From NCBI RefSeq assembly GCF_037577855.1, contig NZ_JBAKFX010000009.1:1-64000 (forward strand): 64,000 nucleotides of DNA. Reading direction: 5' to 3'. Positions 14,676 through 21,915 of this stretch are shown piece by piece; within the stretch, counting starts at the first letter, position 1; every line of letters starts with the position of its first letter. Origin of the DNA: Dethiothermospora halolimnae (GTDB taxonomy: Bacteria > Bacillota > Clostridia > Tissierellales > VENL01). The notes beneath the pieces were generated by a model. It made no database searches and was not told where the DNA came from. It saw only the letters and a program-made list of their open reading frames with translations. Made by a program: the position numbers and the translations under genes.

Positions 14676-15533
14676 ATGAAAGAGATTGTTGTAATAAGTG
14701 GAAAGGGAGGAACAGGAAAAACTACTGTGGCATCCTCCTTTGCATATCTAAGCGATAATAGAAATGTAGCTGATTGTGATGTTGAGACTCCAAATTTAAA
14801 TTTAATATTGGATAATAAAGTTATATCACAAAAGGCATATGTTGGAGGAAGTGTGGCATATATAGATAAAGATAAATGTATTCAATGTAGTAAATGTATA
14901 GAAACTTGTAGATTTGAAGCTATAAATGATAAATTTCAAGTTGATGATATGAGATGTGAGGGATGTGGTACTTGCAAAGAAATATGTAAAGTGAATGCAA
15001 TAGATATGCTAGAAGTTGATACAGGAAAAATATTGACAAGTGATATAAAAGGCGGCAAGTTTGTTTATGGAAATTTAAAAGTGGGAGCAGATGGTGCAGG
15101 AAAGGTTGTATCTGAAGTTAGACAAGAAATAGGAAAATACAATGATAATGCCCAATATACTATAATAGATGGATCGCCGGGGATAGGTTGCGTAGTGATA
15201 GCTTCTATTACAGGGTGCGATGCTGCTGTTATAGTAACAGAACCTACTCAATCAGGTATAGATGACTTAAAAAGAGTATTATCATTAACAGAATTTTTTA
15301 ATTTACAGTCCTATATTGTCATTAATAAATCAGATATAAACAAAGAAAAAGCAGATGAAATCAAAATGTTTGGAAAGGAAAATGATGTGGAGATAATTGG
15401 AGAGGTTCCCTTTGATAAGTATGTAAATAGGGCGATGAAAGAAAGTATACCAATTATTCATTATAGTGAGAGTGTAGCAGCCAAATCCATAAGGAGAAGC
15501 TGGGAAGTACTTAAAAATAAATTAGGGAGGTAG
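14676..15533 (+). CDS. MinD/Mrp-type P-loop ATPase with inserted two-cluster ferredoxin domain (second copy)
   Basis: A 285-residue paralogue of the preceding gene: P-loop ISGKGGTGKTTVA at 6-18, DCDVETPNLNL near 33, and ferredoxin insert with CIQCSKCIETC and CEGCGTCKEIC near 67-110. Then IIDGSPGIGC near 165 and VTEPTQSGIDDL near 186. The start directly follows the stop of the first copy and a second NifX-type gene follows, so four cluster-handling proteins are made together. The two ATPases are clearly diverged, which argues against a recent duplication. Confidence 0.88.
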   Translation: MKEIVVISGKGGTGKTTVASSFAYLSDNRNVADCDVETPNLNLILDNKVISQKAYVGGSVAYIDKDKCIQCSKCIETCRFEAINDKFQVDDMRCEGCGTCKEICKVNAIDMLEVDTGKILTSDIKGGKFVYGNLKVGADGAGKVVSEVRQEIGKYNDNAQYTIIDGSPGIGCVVIASITGCDAAVIVTEPTQSGIDDLKRVLSLTEFFNLQSYIVINKSDINKEKADEIKMFGKENDVEIIGEVPFDKYVNRAMKESIPIIHYSESVAAKSIRRSWEVLKNKLGR

Positions 15534-15538
15534 TTTTT

Positions 15539-15898
15539 ATGAAAATAGCTTTAGCAAAAGAAGGTCAATTAGTATCACAGCATTTTGGACATTGCGAAGG
15601 ATTTGAAGTTATTAATATAGAGGATAATGATATTAAAGGAAGAGAGTTTATACCTAATCCAGGACATAGACCAGGGTTTTTACCAAAGTTTTTAAGTGAA
15701 AAAGGAATAGATACAATAATATCAGGTGGGATGGGACAAATGGCTCAAGCTTTGTTTGAGGAAAATAATATAGAAGTAATTACAGGGGCATCAGGAAATA
15801 TAGATGATAATATTAATAAATTTATTAATAACAAATTAGAATCTACAGATGAAGTTTGTAATAAACATGAGCATCATGATGAATGTGGTGAACACTAG
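15539..15898 (+). CDS. NifX-type Fe-S binding protein with His-rich tail
   Basis: A 119-residue NifB/NifX-family protein with KIALAKEGQLVSQHFGHCEG at the N-terminus and SGGMGQMAQALFEENNIEV near 61-79. The tail (about 108-119, CNKHEHHDECGEH) is rich in His and Cys and could bind metal. The ATG follows GGGAGGTAG. It is the last gene of the operon and is followed by about 120 bases and a terminator hairpin. Confidence 0.88.
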   Translation: MKIALAKEGQLVSQHFGHCEGFEVINIEDNDIKGREFIPNPGHRPGFLPKFLSEKGIDTIISGGMGQMAQALFEENNIEVITGASGNIDDNINKFINNKLESTDEVCNKHEHHDECGEH

Positions 15899-16022
15899 GA
15901 GTTAACTAATTTAGGATGATATTAGATACTTAATAATCAAGTAGAAGTATGTTTTGAAATCCCATAGTTTGTACAGAGTGCAGATGAGGGGTCTTGATAT
16001 ATTAGAAAGTTTATTATTTTAG

Positions 16023-16050
16023 AAGCTCGTCATATATGACGGGCTTTCTT
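16023..16050 (+). terminator. Terminator of the NifX/MinD operon
   Basis: AAGCTCGTCATA with TATGACGGGCTT (one G-T pair), then TCTT. The gap before it (15899-16022) holds no gene. It contains TACAGAGTGCAG, resembling the core of the 18839 repeat. Confidence 0.75.
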
Positions 16051-16082
16051 AAATAGTAATAATATATTTAAGGAGGGTTTTG

Positions 16083-16565
16083 GTGACAAATAAAGAAGTA
16101 GAATATATAAATAAACTTTTATTAAATAATGGGTATAAATTAACTTATCAAAGAAGACTATTAGTAGAGATCTTTCTAAAAAATCCAAGTAAACATTTTA
16201 ATCCAATGGAAGTATACGATTATGTAAAAAGGAAAGATAATTCAATAGGCTTAGCCACAATATATAGAAACCTTAAAATATTAGAAAAAAATGATATAAT
16301 AGAAGAGATAATATATAAAGATAAGTCCTTGTATGAATTAAAAATATTTGGGAAGAAATCTATTCACTTACACATACTATGTTCTAAATGTAATAGAATG
16401 ATAAACTATGTAGATAAGAATATATCTAAGGAATTAATAAATGTAAATAATATAATTAAAGAAAAATATGATTTTGATGTATGGAATACTGATTTTATTT
16501 TAAAAGGAATTTGTAATGAGTGTTTGGAGAATAAAAAGGGAGGTAGAAAATTTGCCGAGACCTAG
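16083..16565 (+). CDS. Fur-family metal- or peroxide-responsive repressor
   Basis: A 160-residue Fur-type regulator. It has an N-terminal winged helix (LTYQRRLLVEIFLKNPSKHF, then GLATIYRNLKIL for helix recognition) and a dimerisation domain with IHLHILCSKCNRM and ICNECLEN. The two CxxC pairs suggest the structural zinc site. Which subtype (Fur, Zur, PerR) cannot be told from sequence alone. GTG 16083 follows AAGGAGGG at good distance; TTG 16080 is closer. Its 3' end overlaps the DUF134 regulator by 14 bases. Confidence 0.88.
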   Translation: MTNKEVEYINKLLLNNGYKLTYQRRLLVEIFLKNPSKHFNPMEVYDYVKRKDNSIGLATIYRNLKILEKNDIIEEIIYKDKSLYELKIFGKKSIHLHILCSKCNRMINYVDKNISKELINVNNIIKEKYDFDVWNTDFILKGICNECLENKKGGRKFAET

Positions 16566-16929
16566 GAAATGTAGAAAAGTTGCTTTTATACCAGAAGAAA
16601 AATATTTTGTACCCCATGGAAAAAGTGATAATGATGAAATAATAATAAAAATTGAAGAAGTTGAAGCTATGAGATTAAAGGATATTGAAAAATTATCTCA
16701 AGAGGAATGTGCCGCTAGGATGGAAGTTTCAAGACAAACTTTTCAGAATATAATTAATTCAGCAAGAGAGAAAGTAGCAAAGGCGTTAGTTGAAGGGAAA
16801 TCAATAAGAATAAAAGGTGGAAACTTCTCCTTTAAACAGGGGATGGGAAGATGTAAAAAATGTAGAAAGAGATTTAATAATGGATTTTCTGTAGATAAGG
16901 AATGTCCAAAATGTAAAATTAAAGAGTGA
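16552..16929 (+). CDS. DUF134-family DNA-binding protein
   Basis: A 125-residue predicted regulator: PRPRKCRKVAFIPE opening, a helix-turn-helix region with VEAMRLKDIEKLSQEECAARM and VSRQTFQNIINSARE near 41-75, IRIKGGNF, and a C-terminal zinc-ribbon CKKCRKRF to CPKCK. The TTG at 16552 gives the family N-terminus (MPRPRKC) and follows GGGAGGT. DUF134 proteins are often beside NifX/MinD-type genes, as here. This makes it a candidate for binding the dyad at 13363 (inference). Confidence 0.88.
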   Translation: MPRPRKCRKVAFIPEEKYFVPHGKSDNDEIIIKIEEVEAMRLKDIEKLSQEECAARMEVSRQTFQNIINSAREKVAKALVEGKSIRIKGGNFSFKQGMGRCKKCRKRFNNGFSVDKECPKCKIKE

Positions 16930-17002
16930 CAAGAAATATGGTTCTATTTAATTTTATAGTTTAGTACCTAAGTATGTAAAATATAAAAGAGGGGGATTTA
17001 AA

Positions 17003-17782
17003 GTGAATAAAACAATGGAAGTCATTGAAAACCGTGTATCTTTAAGAAAATATGATAAAAAGGATATTTCAAATGAGGATTTAGATAAAATAATAAAAGC
17101 TGCAATGAGGGCACCAACCGCTGGAAATATGATGCTTTATAGTATCTTAAAGATTAAAGATCAAAAGAAAAAAGATAAACTTATTGAAACATGTGATAAC
17201 CAGCCATTTATAGGAGAGGCTCCAGTGGTATTGATTTTTTTAGCTGATATGCAAAGATGGTTTGACTATTATGACTATTGTGGTGTTAAGGACTATTGCG
17301 AAAAAAATAGTTTAGAATACAACGGGCCGGAGGAAGGGGATTTATTATTAGCAACGACTGATGCAATAATAGCTGCTCAAAATGCCGTTATAGCAGCAGA
17401 ATCCCTTAATATCGGTTCCTGTTATATTGGAGATATTATGGAAAATTATGAAGTACATAGGGAAATGTTTAATTTGCCGGACTTTGTTTTTCCGGTGGGA
17501 ATGCTTTGTTTGGGATATTATCCCAAAGAAGTAAAGCGAATACCGAAACCAAGGTTTAATAAGGAATATATTGTGTTTGATGAGGAATATAAAAGATTAT
17601 CAAATAAAGATTTTAATGATATGTTTAAAAGATTAGAAAATAGGATATCGAAGGACAATAGTGTAAATGCTAAAAATTTTGGACAATTTATGTATGCTAG
17701 AAAGACAGGATCAGATTTTTCTAAGGAAATGGCTAGGTCAGTTAGGGAAGCATTAAAACACTGGAATGGAAGAAAATTGTAA
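17003..17782 (+). CDS. Nitroreductase-family protein
   Basis: A 259-residue FMN-dependent nitroreductase-fold protein. FMN-site motifs are visible: ENRVSLRKYDKKDISNEDL near 9, APTAGNMM near 37, ALNAVIAAES-like DAIIAAQNAVIAAESLNIGS near 114, and FPVGMLCLGYYPKEV near 160. A C-terminal extension of about 60 residues ends in a basic ARSVREALKHWNGRKL. The GTG at 17003 follows GAGGGGGAT. It is a single-gene unit. The substrate cannot be predicted; many anaerobes have several such enzymes. Confidence 0.85.
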   Translation: MNKTMEVIENRVSLRKYDKKDISNEDLDKIIKAAMRAPTAGNMMLYSILKIKDQKKKDKLIETCDNQPFIGEAPVVLIFLADMQRWFDYYDYCGVKDYCEKNSLEYNGPEEGDLLLATTDAIIAAQNAVIAAESLNIGSCYIGDIMENYEVHREMFNLPDFVFPVGMLCLGYYPKEVKRIPKPRFNKEYIVFDEEYKRLSNKDFNDMFKRLENRISKDNSVNAKNFGQFMYARKTGSDFSKEMARSVREALKHWNGRKL

Positions 17783-17917
17783 AGAATACAACAAGAAAAT
17801 AAATATTTTAAATCTACACTTTTTACTAAACAACCTAGCCATTTTGCTATCTTAATTTTATTATTAGGATAAAGGCACGTAATCTTTATATAATCATATA
17901 GCTCTAGGAGGAATGGC

Positions 17918-18841
17918 ATGAATAACTATCACAAAGGTATAATAGAAATCATCGAAAGAAATATAGGAAAAACCAAGGAAATAATCCCCGTTGGACATCA
18001 TGAGTTAGGACGTCACTTTGTATACCGTATAGAAGATAGTAAGAATAAACAGTATATATTAAAAATTTATGGAAAAGAAAATAGATGGTGTAAAGAAGTA
18101 AATGCTTTAGAGCTTTTAAATGGAGTAATACTTTGCCCTGAAGTTATTAATAAAGGTATATTAGAAAATGGTGTAGAGTGGATACTACAGGAGAAAATAT
18201 CAGGGGTAATACTAGAGGAAATTTGGGATCACCTATCAAATAATAACAAAATATATATCATAGAGGAGATAGGAGAAATTCTCGGGAGTATACATAGTAG
18301 CTACAAATATGATTATTATGGATATTGTGAAAAATTAGAATATAGAGTTGATGATAAGAAAGGATTTATTTCATATAGGAAGTCTAAGGACAAAAAAATT
18401 ATTAATAATATTTTAAAACAAGAGTTACCCCATAAGGAATTTTTAAAGAAAACATATAGTGCTATGATTAAATATTATAGATATCTAAATACTAATGAAT
18501 ATTCATGTTTATGCCATCATGATTTTTCTGCAAGAAACATTATGGTTAATAGGAAGGAAAATATGTGGAAAGTAACGGGAGTTATAGACTTTGAACATAG
18601 TTATCCCAATGATCCATATATAGACTTTACTGATTTATATCAGACTATATTTATAGATGAAAAACCATTAGAATACTATTTTTTAAGAGGATATACTAAA
18701 TATATGAAGTTGGATAGGAATCATATTGAAAAAGTAAGATATTATTTACTTAATAAAGGGTTATTCATATGTAGTTGGACATATGATTCCATAAGGGATT
18801 ATTATAATGAAGGCATGAGATTGCTTAAGTGGTTAATATAG
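17918..18841 (+). CDS. Aminoglycoside phosphotransferase (APH)-fold kinase
   Basis: A 307-residue APH/choline-kinase-type protein. It has an N-lobe with ELGRHFVYRIEDSKNKQYIL, an EKISGVILEE hinge near 92, a catalytic loop CLCHHDFSARNIM near 194 (HxD...N) and the metal motif VIDFEHSYPNDPYIDFTD near 223. Despite the name, most such genes are not antibiotic resistance genes; they may phosphorylate small metabolites. The ATG follows AGGAGGAA. Its stop codon lies in the left end of the repeat element at 18839. Confidence 0.8.
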   Translation: MNNYHKGIIEIIERNIGKTKEIIPVGHHELGRHFVYRIEDSKNKQYILKIYGKENRWCKEVNALELLNGVILCPEVINKGILENGVEWILQEKISGVILEEIWDHLSNNNKIYIIEEIGEILGSIHSSYKYDYYGYCEKLEYRVDDKKGFISYRKSKDKKIINNILKQELPHKEFLKKTYSAMIKYYRYLNTNEYSCLCHHDFSARNIMVNRKENMWKVTGVIDFEHSYPNDPYIDFTDLYQTIFIDEKPLEYYFLRGYTKYMKLDRNHIEKVRYYLLNKGLFICSWTYDSIRDYYNEGMRLLKWLI

Positions 18842-18961
18842 GACAAAGGAACTTTGTCCGGTGCAGAGTGCAAGGTGCAGAGTTCAGAGATATTACCCTG
18901 TACCTTGTACCCTGTACTTTGCACAGAACAAAGAAGCACCAATGGCACTTTTGTTCCTATT
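18839..18961. mobile_element. MITE-like element with hairpin ends between convergent genes
   Basis: About 120 bases, GC-richer than its surroundings. The left end reads TAGGACAAAG and folds as GGACAAAG/CTTTGTCC. The right end, read on the minus strand, starts ATAGGAACAAAAGTGCC and also folds. Inside, GTGCAGAGTGCAAGGTGCAG faces an imperfect inverted partner (GTGCAAAGTACAGGGTACA on the other strand). Both flanking genes end on the TAG at the element termini. Related pieces lie near 12717 and 57400. No transposase is present. Confidence 0.6.
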
Positions 18962-19157
18962 CGTTACTATAGCCATAACAATCATATCCATGGCCGCTAA
19001 ACATAAAGATTATAATAAAAATTAGGAATATCCAAATCATGCTTCCGCCCAAAAAACCGGAAGTATTAACTTGCTCCTTTTGTTCTTCTTTTTCTTCTTC
19101 TACAATAATATCTTCTTCAGGAGCTATATTTTCTTGTAAGTAAGGTCTTCTTCTCAT
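18957..19157 (-). CDS. Small single-pass membrane protein
   Basis: A 66-residue protein with an acidic N-terminal half (EEDIIVEEEKEEQKEQ), then one membrane helix (about 39-53, MIWIFLIFIIIFMF) and a short Tyr/Gly tail. The minus-strand ATG follows AAGGAGGTG at ideal spacing, which is the main reason to believe it. Its stop codon is provided by the adjacent repeat element, so the C-terminus may have been altered by insertion. The tail resembles short sporulation proteins of the YjcZ kind, but this is weak. Confidence 0.65.
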   Translation of the reverse strand: MRRRPYLQENIAPEEDIIVEEEKEEQKEQVNTSGFLGGSMIWIFLIFIIIFMFSGHGYDCYGYSNE

Positions 19158-19290
19158 AGGGCACCTCCTTTAGTTTTCACATTATTATATTATGAAAAAG
19201 ATAAAATTGTGTTACTACTTTTTTAGCTGGGTAAATTATATATCATAGGAAACAATATATTTTATAATTAAAAGAGTTAGGAGGAAAATA

Positions 19291-19869
19291 ATGAAAACAT
19301 TAATTGTATTTGCCCACCCCAATAGAAAGAGTTTTAATGGTACTATTTTAGATATTGTTTTAGAAGAATTAAATACTAAGGGATGGCAATATAGAGTAAC
19401 GGATTTATATGAAGATAACTTTAGCCCGATATTGTCCCAAAGAGAATATGAGGAGTCAATGAAAAATATATATGCAAATGATGTAAAAAGGCATCAAGAG
19501 GATATACAATGGGCTAAAAATATTATATTTATATATCCAATTTGGTGGATGTCAACTCCAGCCATATTGAAGGGATGGATAGATAGAGTTTTCGCTATGG
19601 GATTTGCCTATGGACAAGGACAGAATGGCATTAGGGGACTTCTAAAAGATAAAAAAGCTATTTTTATTACAACTTCAGGCCATGGGCAAAAAGAAATGAT
19701 TGAAAGTGGAATGATAAATGCCATGGAAAAGATTCATATTGAAGGAACTATGAATTTTTGTGGAATTTATGATGTAACATTTAAAAATTTAGGAGGGGCT
19801 GTAAGGGCATCAAATGAGGAGCATAAAGAGATGCTAGGGGAAGTTAGGAAATTAATAAGAAATATTTAA
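19291..19869 (+). CDS. NAD(P)H-dependent flavin oxidoreductase, flavodoxin_2 family
   Basis: A 192-residue protein of the quinone-reductase/KefF/MdaB-like family. It has an N-terminal TLIVFAHPNRKSFNGTI flavin-phosphate site, FIYPIWWMSTPAILKGWIDRV near 84-104, and FAYGQGQNGIRGLL near 110. It would reduce quinones or similar acceptors with NAD(P)H in the cytoplasm. The ATG follows TAGGAGGAA. It is a single gene with a strong terminator. Confidence 0.87.
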   Translation: MKTLIVFAHPNRKSFNGTILDIVLEELNTKGWQYRVTDLYEDNFSPILSQREYEESMKNIYANDVKRHQEDIQWAKNIIFIYPIWWMSTPAILKGWIDRVFAMGFAYGQGQNGIRGLLKDKKAIFITTSGHGQKEMIESGMINAMEKIHIEGTMNFCGIYDVTFKNLGGAVRASNEEHKEMLGEVRKLIRNI

Positions 19870-19890
19870 AAATATTTGGTTAGTAAATTG

Positions 19891-19921
19891 AAGTTACTCG
19901 ATAAATCGAGTAACTTTTTTT
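19891..19921 (+). terminator. Rho-independent terminator
   Basis: AAGTTACTCGAT, AA, ATCGAGTAACTT and a T tract; a 12-bp perfect stem. Confidence 0.93.
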
Positions 19922-19975
19922 GAATAAAAAATTAAATATTGAAGAAAATAAAGATAAAAGGTTAGGAGGCTACTT

Positions 19976-20173
19976 ATGTATTTAAAGGATAATAGTCCAG
20001 ATGAATATACTAACAATCATTTATTAGACAACATTGGTGATCATATGTCAAATCATTATAATAATTTATATAAAAATGAGAATGCTAAAGAAGAAGATGG
20101 GCCTATGGAAGAGTATAAGGAGAATAATCTCTCTAATATTTATTTCTATATAGGTCATAATCCAAATTATTAA
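19976..20173 (+). CDS. Small acidic protein of unknown function
   Basis: A 65-residue hydrophilic protein rich in Asn, Asp, Glu and Tyr, with no membrane helix or recognised motif. It ends in FYIGHNPNY. The ATG lies 8 bases from TTAGGAGGC, a good SD. It is followed 14 bases later by another small gene with its own SD, then a terminator, so the two form a unit. I do not recognise it. Confidence 0.55.
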   Translation: MYLKDNSPDEYTNNHLLDNIGDHMSNHYNNLYKNENAKEEDGPMEEYKENNLSNIYFYIGHNPNY

Positions 20174-20187
20174 AAAGGAGTGTTTTT

Positions 20188-20361
20188 ATGAATAATACAC
20201 CTAAATTCAATGAAGTTAAACAAAGATTTAAAAATGCAGATCTACAAGGGAAAATAGAAATTTATACAACAACTCAAGGACTTACAGTAGATCAGTTTAA
20301 AGAACTATTGGGGATGTTTCCAATACAACATCTTGACAAACTTGAAAGGGCCATGGCTTAA
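20188..20361 (+). CDS. Small 57-residue protein, unknown function
   Basis: The ATG at 20188 follows AAAAAGGAGTG; the frame is open for 57 codons to TAA at 20359. The product starts MNNTPKFNEVKQRFKNADLQ and ends QHLDKLERAMA. It is soluble and helical, and TVDQFKELLGMFP looks like a small amphipathic domain. It lies between the 65-residue gene and a strong terminator. No family is recognised. Confidence 0.65.
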   Translation: MNNTPKFNEVKQRFKNADLQGKIEIYTTTQGLTVDQFKELLGMFPIQHLDKLERAMA

Positions 20362-20385
20362 ATAATATGTTATATATTAAAGTGA

Positions 20386-20428
20386 CAAATAGAAAAACAC
20401 CTAAAAATTTTAGGTGTTTTTCTATTTG
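20386..20428 (+). terminator. Long rho-independent terminator
   Basis: CAAATAGAAAAACACCTAAAA pairs with its reverse complement around one base, a stem of up to 20 bp whose 3' arm includes a T tract. Confidence 0.9.
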
Positions 20429-20538
20429 TATCATAAAATAATTAAATTCAACTTTTCAAATTAGAAGATTAAGGGTACAATATAATATGTATAACAAACT
20501 AAGAGAGAAAAACAATATGACTATGAAAGGTAGATTAA

Positions 20539-21159
20539 ATGGAAGAGATTATTATTAATTTTGCAAAGGATATTGTAAGTGAAAATATACTATTATCATT
20601 TATATTCTTCTTTATATCCCAGTCACTACAAATTTTATTTCCTCCCTATCCAGGAGATATGGTTTTAATACTAGAGGGATATTTATCTGAACTTGCCAAT
20701 CTAAATATAATAATAATTATTATAAATGCAATACTTGCTACCTTTATTTCATCAGTGCTATTATATAAGCTTGGCAAAAAGGAAGATGAAAAAATATTGC
20801 AATCTAAATTAATTAAGTATTTATTTGATGTAAATAAAGTGGATAAGCTTAGAAAATTATTTGAAAAAATAGGACCATTAGTTATTATAATAAGCAAGTT
20901 TATCCCAGGAATTTTTTCCATAACCATGATCTCAGCAGGAATATTTAAAATGAAAAAAAGGCTAGTATATATATCAACTTTGTTAGTTACTTCTTTACAT
21001 CATATAGTATTAATCCTGTTGGGAAAATTTTTAGGAGAGAATTGGACAGTAATTTTTAATAAAATAAATATGTACAATAAATATATATTTATTTTAGGGA
21101 TTATTGGTCTTGCTGTTTATGGAGGATTGCATTTGTTAAAAAAGAAATTGCTAACATAA
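20539..21159 (+). CDS. DedA-family membrane protein
   Basis: A 206-residue polytopic protein of the DedA/VTT family. Bacterial members support membrane homeostasis, and some flip undecaprenyl phosphate or phospholipids. Visible are the re-entrant FPPYPGDMVLILEGYLS near 34-50, the second half RKLFEKIGPLVIIISKFIPGIFSITMISAG near 108-137 with the conserved F/RFxPG motif, and hydrophobic helices at both ends. The ATG at 20539 has only a weak SD (AAAGGT at 20526-20531). It is followed 10 bases on by the TIGR01906 gene and was probably cotranscribed with it. Confidence 0.88.
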   Translation: MEEIIINFAKDIVSENILLSFIFFFISQSLQILFPPYPGDMVLILEGYLSELANLNIIIIIINAILATFISSVLLYKLGKKEDEKILQSKLIKYLFDVNKVDKLRKLFEKIGPLVIIISKFIPGIFSITMISAGIFKMKKRLVYISTLLVTSLHHIVLILLGKFLGENWTVIFNKINMYNKYIFILGIIGLAVYGGLHLLKKKLLT

Positions 21160-21169
21160 GGGGGAGCAT

Positions 21170-21859
21170 ATGAAAAATAAAATCAACTTAATTCCAAAAG
21201 TTATATTAATATTATCAATACCTATATTTCTTTTATTGACTACTTTTCAATTAGTCGTGTTCGATATGGATTATTTTGAAAAAAAATATCAACAGTATAA
21301 TATAACCCAAGTAACAGGAATGGATGAAGAAAGTCTTATGACGGTAACAGAAGAATTGCTTAATTATCTAGAGGGAGAAAGGGAAGATATTGTTTTAAAA
21401 GAAAAGATTAATGGAGAAGAAAGACAAGTATTTAGAGAAAGGGAATTATTACATTTAAAGGATGTTCAGGTATTGTTTGATAAGGGATTTCTTATAAGAA
21501 ATGTTAGTTTGATATTAATTTTAATTAGTCTATTTTGGCTATTTATTTTTGAGAGAAATAAAATACCAAAAACGTTCATTCTATCTAGTCTGGTAACTAT
21601 TATTACTATGATAGTTTTTGTTGTATTAATTTCAATAGACTTTTATAAGTACTTTACATATTTTCATGAAATCCTTTTTACTAATGACCTATGGCTATTA
21701 AATCCTAAAACTGAAGTTCTAATCCAAATGTATCCTTTAGATTTTTTTAATAGTATATCAATGAAGATTATAATGTTTTTTGTGGCTGAATTAATAATTT
21801 TATTTATTTTAGGAATTTTAGGAAACAAGTTTATGAAAAAGAGAAGAATGATGTTCTAA
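21170..21859 (+). CDS. TIGR01906-family integral membrane protein
   Basis: A 229-residue protein with four membrane helices (about 10-28, 112-128, 137-155 and 200-220). An extracytoplasmic loop has the family segment KKYQQYNITQVTGMDEESL and VTEELLNYLEGE, followed by ERELLHLKDVQVLF. The family is known only by its sequence. It sits in an operon after dedA with SD AGGGGGAG, and a hairpin follows. Confidence 0.85.
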   Translation: MKNKINLIPKVILILSIPIFLLLTTFQLVVFDMDYFEKKYQQYNITQVTGMDEESLMTVTEELLNYLEGEREDIVLKEKINGEERQVFRERELLHLKDVQVLFDKGFLIRNVSLILILISLFWLFIFERNKIPKTFILSSLVTIITMIVFVVLISIDFYKYFTYFHEILFTNDLWLLNPKTEVLIQMYPLDFFNSISMKIIMFFVAELIILFILGILGNKFMKKRRMMF

Positions 21860-21886
21860 ATAAGTGTTTAGAATAAAATAATATGG

Positions 21887-21915
21887 AAAACCTCTTATTA
21901 ATGGGAGGTTTTTTT
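21887..21915 (+). terminator. Terminator-like hairpin that carries the next gene's SD
   Basis: AAAACCTC, a loop, GAGGTTTT and more Ts. The T tract runs straight into the ATG at 21916, and the GGGAGG in the 3' arm is the only SD candidate for that gene. Confidence 0.75.

Noticed and set aside
13460..16929. Part of a nitrogenase (nif) locus
   Set aside because: There is no nifH, nifD, nifK, nifE or nifB-type radical SAM gene; NifX and MinD-type proteins occur widely without nitrogenase.
17518..17919. Minus-strand 133-codon frame reaching into the gap after the nitroreductase gene
   Set aside because: It starts without an SD in AT-rich intergenic DNA and mostly mirrors the nitroreductase gene.
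17918..18841. Aminoglycoside resistance gene
   Set aside because: The fold motifs are those of the broad APH kinase family, and nothing shows specificity for an antibiotic; no mobile resistance context apart from a small repeat.
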